Source of the DNA: Promethearchaeota archaeon
GTDB lineage: Archaea; Asgardarchaeota; Lokiarchaeia; Sigyniarchaeales; SOKP01
Length of the DNA stretch: 9,317 nt
Assembly: GCA_030615235.1 (NCBI GenBank)
Contig: JAUWZR010000093.1
Span: 1-9,317, forward strand
Direction of reading: 5' to 3'
Positions 6,191-9,317 of this stretch are shown here, in pieces. The position numbers and the translations under genes are program-made. A model generated the notes under the pieces. It did no database searches and was not told the origin of the DNA. It worked only from the letters and a program-made list of their open reading frames with translations. Within the stretch, counting starts at the first letter, position 1. Every line of letters begins with the position of its first letter.

Positions 6191-7498
6191 TTGACGGAGG
6201 AATTAAAAATAACATTAGGTCAATCTGCAAGTGAATCCTACTTTAACCAAGATAGGTTATTCAAATATGTTAATCAATTTAGTTTTCCAAGATTAGCAGG
6301 TACGAGTGGAGAAGAAAAAGCAGTTCAACTTACTTACGATACTTTTAAAGAAATAGGATTTATAGAAGATCAGATAATAAGAAGGTCATTTAAATTTTCA
6401 GATTTTTATTCTACAACTCTGATGAAATTGATTATGACTTTAAACCTTATATTTAATTTAATTCTCTTGCTATTTTTATACATCCATGTTTCTTTAACCA
6501 TAATTTTAATATTTCTTATGGCAATAGTCGTTTATTTAATAATAAAGGGTTTAAAGCATCCAGAAATACCTGGTTTTTGGGGTGAATATTTCGGGGATTC
6601 TATAACAGCTACTAATGTGATAGCTAAAATTCCGGCTAGCAATATGCCTGAAAATGAAGCAGGAAATTTGATAATCTCAGCACATTTAGATTCTAAATCA
6701 CAATCAATAAAAACATTCTGGAGGGTGATCTTATATAAGATTTGGTTGTATAGTGGATTATTTTTAGGTGGAATTTTTGTTTTATATTTTATAATTATCT
6801 TTGGAAAGCTTCCCATTTCCTTTAATATAACCACATTTGGAGCCTGGATATCAGTAGGACTAATTTCATTTTCAAATTTATTCCTATTATTTCTAAACAC
6901 TCACAATAAATCTCCTGGAGCTTTAGATAACGCATCAGGAATGGCAATCGTATTTGAATTAAGTTCATATTTCATAAAACATCCTTTAAAACGCTTCAAT
7001 ATGTGGTTTTGCCAATTTTCAGCAGAAGAGTTAGGAACAATGGGTTCACGCGTATTTGTAAATGATTTCGAACATCATTTTGCTAAGGGAAGAATTTTCC
7101 AATTTAATTTTGATATGATTTCTTGCGCTTGCCATAAATTTAACAGAATAGAATACTTTAGATCTTATGGTCTTGTTATTCGGAAAAAATCAGCTCCGCT
7201 TTTAAGTAATTACCTTTTACATGCTGCGAAAAACGAAAAAATAATTGTTAAAGGATTACACTTAAGCACAGGAGCTCATACTGATACAGTTCCTTTTCAT
7301 TTAAGAAATTACAATGCAATTGATATTACTACTGGAGCAGCATCGTTATATACTCATACAGTCAAAGATACTCCTGAAAAAGTAGATTGCAATATTTTAT
7401 TCAATACCTGTAGATTATTAAGAGAAACAATTAGTATGATTGATATTGATTATAAAATTTTATGTGAAAACCAAGAAATTGAGTGTGAAATGAAATGA
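6191..7498 (+). CDS. Membrane-embedded M28-family metallopeptidase
   Basis: A di-zinc peptidase of the M28 (aminopeptidase Y/S-like) family, 435 residues. Ligand motifs in order: H165-L-D167 in SAHLDS, Asp246 in GALDNASG, the Glu279-Glu280 pair in SAEELG (catalytic base plus ligand), Asp308 in FNFDMI, and a final histidine region GAHTDTVPFH (361-370). The usual closing motif has His right after S-D; here that place is Thr366, and His363 or His370 would have to serve. LYTHTVKDTPEKVD (387-400) is a typical M28 end. Four hydrophobic helices (about 76-100, 101-119, 178-205, 212-236) form two hairpins, one before H165 and one between H165 and D246. The start is uncertain: TTG at 6191 lacks an upstream ribosome site, and no other ATG, GTG or TTG lies in frame until Met78. 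Substrate unknown. Confidence 0.83.
   Translation: MTEELKITLGQSASESYFNQDRLFKYVNQFSFPRLAGTSGEEKAVQLTYDTFKEIGFIEDQIIRRSFKFSDFYSTTLMKLIMTLNLIFNLILLLFLYIHVSLTIILIFLMAIVVYLIIKGLKHPEIPGFWGEYFGDSITATNVIAKIPASNMPENEAGNLIISAHLDSKSQSIKTFWRVILYKIWLYSGLFLGGIFVLYFIIIFGKLPISFNITTFGAWISVGLISFSNLFLLFLNTHNKSPGALDNASGMAIVFELSSYFIKHPLKRFNMWFCQFSAEELGTMGSRVFVNDFEHHFAKGRIFQFNFDMISCACHKFNRIEYFRSYGLVIRKKSAPLLSNYLLHAAKNEKIIVKGLHLSTGAHTDTVPFHLRNYNAIDITTGAASLYTHTVKDTPEKVDCNILFNTCRLLRETISMIDIDYKILCENQEIECEMK
6196..6200 (+). promoter_or_regulatory. GGAGG inside the start region of the M28 gene
   Basis: A perfect GGAGG Shine-Dalgarno core lies five bases into the frame read from the TTG at 6191. Eight bases after it the in-frame codon is ATA (6209), not ATG, GTG or TTG. 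Either the match is fortuitous, or translation starts at a non-standard codon. Confidence 0.35.
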
Positions 7499-7598
7499 GT
7501 CAAAAAAAATTACACTTAACTTTGAAAAGATTCCAGAGTTTTTAATGGTTATAATAGAAAACGACGGTGTAATTAATCAACTAAAAAAAATACTTTAA
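7495..7598 (+). pseudogene. Possible short gene broken by a frameshift in an A8 run
   Basis: An ATG at 7495 overlaps the stop of the M28 gene (ATGA) but hits a stop after 16 codons. If the run of eight A at 7502-7509 had nine, the frame would continue as MSQKKITLNFEKIPEFL and on to TAA at 7596-7598, 34 residues in all, ending in a hydrophobic/acidic stretch then QLKKIL. The shifted frame has no start of its own until an ATG at about 7545. It may be a remnant of a longer gene, a slippage site or a sequencing error. The family is not recognised. Confidence 0.25.
7583..7590 (-). terminator. T8 tract downstream of the HD-domain gene
   Basis: Eight consecutive T on the minus strand, 15 bases after the stop of the HD-domain gene, preceded by no hairpin. 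This fits a T-tract type archaeal terminator. The convergent M28 gene ends about 85 bases away. Confidence 0.45.
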
Positions 7599-7604
7599 TA
7601 TCTG

Positions 7605-8141
7605 CTATTTTGTTAAATTTTTTATTTCTTTTTGAATAGTATCAATTCTTTCTTTAGCTTTAATAAGTATCTGAGTCTTTCCATATTTGGAAAACCACTT
7701 TTCAAATCTTTGTTCTATCGAAACATCCTTCGTACCAGCTATATGTTTATCAGCAAGACAAATGATTTTTTCTTCAAGAGTTAATGGCATATAATCTCTT
7801 TCTGGTAGCCCTATTTGTTTGGCATCTTCTTTATCTAATCCTCCTAACATGTGAGTTTCGCAAATTCTCGAAAGACGCTTTGAAAACCCTCTTTCTTTTA
7901 GTATCTTAGCTCCAATTATAGCGTGTTTGAAACTATGAGTTTTAGATCGGCCAATATCGTGTAAAATACCTCCAATTTCAAGTAAATCTTTATCAATGTC
8001 TTTCTCATCCATTTTTTCTGCAATTTCTAACGCTTTTTCCGCAACCTTTAAAGAATGACGCCTTACATGATAAGGAACTTTTAATGTTTTTAATAAATCA
8101 AAAGCAAAATCGCTATTAGGTAGAGTTTCTTCGCTTGCCAT
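7605..8141 (-). CDS. HD-domain metal-dependent hydrolase, TIGR00295-like
   Basis: A 178-residue HD-superfamily protein. Metal-site residues in order: His29 in RRHSLKVAEKA, the HD pair His61-Asp62 in GGILHDIGRSKTHS, His69/His73, His97 in CETHMLGG and Asp131 in CLADKHI. The segment IGLPERDYMPLTLEEKI before the last Asp is typical of the archaeal TIGR00295 group, whose members are mostly uncharacterised. HD proteins of this sort are usually phosphohydrolases acting on nucleotides or 2',3'-cyclic phosphates; the substrate here cannot be read from sequence. Length is normal for the family. There is no Shine-Dalgarno sequence before the ATG. A perfect 8-bp-arm palindrome abuts the start codon. The next gene upstream on the same strand, the four-helix membrane protein, ends 111 bases away, so shared transcription is possible but unproven. 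Confidence 0.85.
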   Translation of the reverse strand: MASEETLPNSDFAFDLLKTLKVPYHVRRHSLKVAEKALEIAEKMDEKDIDKDLLEIGGILHDIGRSKTHSFKHAIIGAKILKERGFSKRLSRICETHMLGGLDKEDAKQIGLPERDYMPLTLEEKIICLADKHIAGTKDVSIEQRFEKWFSKYGKTQILIKAKERIDTIQKEIKNLTK

Positions 8142-8157
8142 TAATTTTAAAAATTAA
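8141..8157. repeat. Palindrome touching the HD-gene start codon
   Basis: TTAATTTT-A-AAAATTAA, with 8-bp arms around one central base and one arm overlapping the first base of the start codon. All bases are A or T, so it may be chance. If functional, it would be an operator blocking initiation of the HD gene. Confidence 0.25.
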
Positions 8158-8252
8158 TTATTTACTTTAAGGTTTAGTTATTCAATTAAGTTTCATTTAT
8201 AATTCAATCATTAATAAAAAGTATGAAAGCTTTTTAAGGAAAATGATGCTTT

Positions 8253-8741
8253 TTAATAAACTTCTTCATATGGTCCGCTGATAAAACCTCCTAATAAGCC
8301 TCCAATAACAGCTCCTAGAATAGCGCTTAGAATTCCACCAATTGTAACAGAAAGCTGAGCTCCTTGAAACAGTGCCATTAAATCTTCTCCAGATATAACG
8401 CTTAATAGCATCCAAATTAAAAATCCAATTATAATTACTAAGCTGCTTGCAATAAGCCCTCTTTTTAAGCCTTTAGAAATAGTACCGCTCACGTAACCTA
8501 TAAAAATGCAAGCTAAAAGCTGTGGGGCGAAAAAATCAGTAATAGATGGCGTTCCAGTAAAAAAAGTAATTAAATCAAATTTAAAATTCGCTCCTATTTG
8601 TAAAATGATTACTTTTAATATATCGGTTTGTAAATAAAGCTGTATTTGAAGAATAGTGGCTTCCATATTAAAAAAGAAAACTGTGAAAAAGCTAAACACT
8701 ATACCAACAATTATACCTAGCACTAACCGATATGAAACCAT
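8253..8741 (-). CDS. Small integral membrane protein, four hydrophobic helices, unknown function
   Basis: About 162 residues. A TTG two codons upstream (8747) also opens the frame, but the ATG at 8739-8741 has GAGTGA six bases before it, so I prefer the ATG. Hydrophobic segments, by rough position from that ATG: 4-25 (with a GIIVGIVF start), 67-85 (LLACIFIGYVSG), 94-114 (LIASSLVIIIGFLIWMLL) and 130-155. The last is strikingly glycine-rich (IGGILSAILGAVIGGLLGG), a pattern that favours tight helix packing. The loop between helices 1 and 2 is about 40 residues, and the tail ends GPYEEVY. No catalytic motif, zinc site or transporter signature is visible. I do not recognise the family. It is divergent from the rps2 gene and upstream of the HD-domain gene on the same strand. 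Confidence 0.68.
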   Translation of the reverse strand: MVSYRLVLGIIVGIVFSFFTVFFFNMEATILQIQLYLQTDILKVIILQIGANFKFDLITFFTGTPSITDFFAPQLLACIFIGYVSGTISKGLKRGLIASSLVIIIGFLIWMLLSVISGEDLMALFQGAQLSVTIGGILSAILGAVIGGLLGGFISGPYEEVY

Positions 8742-8781
8742 TTTCAATCACTCTTGTTGAAATTATTAAAGACTAATAATA

Positions 8782-8815
8782 AACTAAATAATTATGTTGT
8801 ATTAAATATTTAGTT
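8782..8815. repeat. 9-bp inverted repeat between the membrane protein gene and rps2
   Basis: AACTAAATA (8782-8790) and its complement TATTTAGTT (8807-8815), spaced by 16 bases, in the 184-base divergent intergenic region. It could be an operator acting on either gene. The AT-only composition, apart from one C/G pair, makes chance likely. Confidence 0.25.
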
Positions 8816-8883
8816 CTAAGAGAATTAAAGGAACGCTTTTAATAAAATATTAAAATTATGATGTTTTATTTAATTTATCAAGA

Positions 8884-8918
8884 TTATATTTGATATACTA
8901 AATCGTTTACTTTAGGGT
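8884..8918 (+). promoter_or_regulatory. rps2 promoter and ribosome binding site
   Basis: A TATA-like TTATATTT at about 8884-8891, and AGGGT at 8914-8918 seven bases before the TTG start at 8926. The AGGGT decides this start, because the frame has no ATG or GTG between the stop at 8899 and the conserved uS2 core. Confidence 0.45.
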
Positions 8919-8925
8919 ATTTATT

Positions 8926-9317
8926 TTGGCTAAAAAAAAGGAAAAAACTAATTCCAACGAGGATTCTGAGAAAGAAGAAGAGAATATTTCCATCGCAGAT
9001 TTAGAGAAAGATTTCGAAAAAGAATTTGAGGAAGATTTTGAAGATGAGCTGGATTTAGAAAAGGAACTCAATTTACTCGATACAGATGATATAGACGCTG
9101 AAATCGGAGAAATCGAAAAAATTGTCGATAAAGACGAAGAAAAAAAGCAATTATACCTAAGTTGCGGCATCCACATTGGAACTAAGTTATTATCTGGTGA
9201 TGCTAGGCGATTTATTTATAGACAGACTAATTACGGGTTGTATGTAATAGACTTAACTCAAACCGACGAACGCCTTATCACAGCTGCTAAATTTCTTAGT
9301 AAATATGTGGAAGAAGG
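8926..9317 (+). CDS. rps2: Small ribosomal subunit protein uS2 (5' part, 3' end outside window)
   Basis: uS2 sits on the back of the 30S head-body junction. Residues from about 76 match the start of the family: YLSCGIHIGTKLLSG (77-91), followed by RRFIYRQTNYGLYVIDL and TDERLITAAKFLSKY. The IHIGT and DL.QTDERL pieces are the usual archaeal N-terminal signature. The start is TTG at 8926 with AGGGT seven bases upstream; no other start fits. The 130 codons before the edge include an unusual extension of about 75 residues. It opens with a Lys-rich stretch (MAKKKEK), then a strongly acidic region with a roughly four-residue repeat (DFEKEFEEDFEDEL, about 29-42), then an acidic helix-like part to residue 73. 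Archaeal uS2 normally has only a short leader there. Identity of the core is firm; the extension's role is unknown. Confidence 0.9.
   Translation, partial: MAKKKEKTNSNEDSEKEEENISIADLEKDFEKEFEEDFEDELDLEKELNLLDTDDIDAEIGEIEKIVDKDEEKKQLYLSCGIHIGTKLLSGDARRFIYRQTNYGLYVIDLTQTDERLITAAKFLSKYVEE

Noticed and set aside
6532..6900. Minus-strand frame of 122 codons
   Set aside because: Antisense to the M28 peptidase, including its HxD region and membrane segments; no ribosome site and no protein family character.
8907..9176. Minus-strand frame of 89 codons extremely rich in Ser, Phe and Lys
   Set aside because: It is the antisense of the acidic extension of uS2: GAA/GAT/GAG-rich codons read backwards give TTC/TCT/TCC. 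The plus strand leads directly into the conserved uS2 core.
1..9317. tRNA, rRNA, CRISPR array, transposase or phage genes
   Set aside because: Looked for conserved tRNA arms, regularly spaced repeats, terminal inverted repeats and transposase motifs; none was found.

Overview
The window is about 30% G+C and gene-dense, with short intergenic spacers and genes on both strands. It most likely comes from an archaeon. The evidence is an archaeal-style uS2 ribosomal protein, an HD-domain protein of the archaeal TIGR00295 type, an archaeal-looking prephenate dehydrogenase, TATA-like boxes close to start codons, and oligo-T tracts instead of hairpin terminators. Very low G+C together with two small eukaryote-reminiscent zinc-knuckle/membrane proteins would fit an Asgard (Lokiarchaeia-like) genome. 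That placement is inference, since no rRNA or other decisive marker is present.

Left part (1-4087) is an aromatic amino acid region. The 3' part of aroD (type I 3-dehydroquinate dehydratase) enters from the left edge on the plus strand. A minus-strand run then carries a flavin-reductase-like FMN protein, a bacterial-type shikimate kinase (aroK) and a 57-residue double-CXXC protein at 623-796. Divergent from this run are aroE (shikimate dehydrogenase) and tyrA (prephenate dehydrogenase), whose reading frames overlap by 4 bases. Together they cover dehydroquinate to shikimate 3-phosphate plus the tyrosine branch. Chorismate synthase, whose chemistry needs reduced FMN, is not in the window, so the flavin protein is a candidate accessory for it.

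Middle part (4105-5553): two tandem paralogues on the minus strand share the layout CXXC - hydrophobic segment - CXXC - linker - C-terminal CXXC/CXXC zinc ribbon. The first half resembles the eukaryotic LITAF (SIMPLE-like) domain in layout. Between them lies a 117-codon plus-strand frame interrupted by one TAA and lacking a start, probably a decayed gene.

Right part (5554-9317): tmk (thymidylate kinase, with Thr in place of the P-loop Lys) is followed 7 bases later by a membrane-embedded M28 metallopeptidase. Next come, on the minus strand, the TIGR00295-like HD hydrolase and a four-helix membrane protein of unknown function. Divergent from that is the 5' part of rps2 (uS2), which has an unusual acidic N-terminal extension of about 75 residues and runs off the right edge. 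No tRNA, rRNA, CRISPR array, insertion sequence or phage module was seen.
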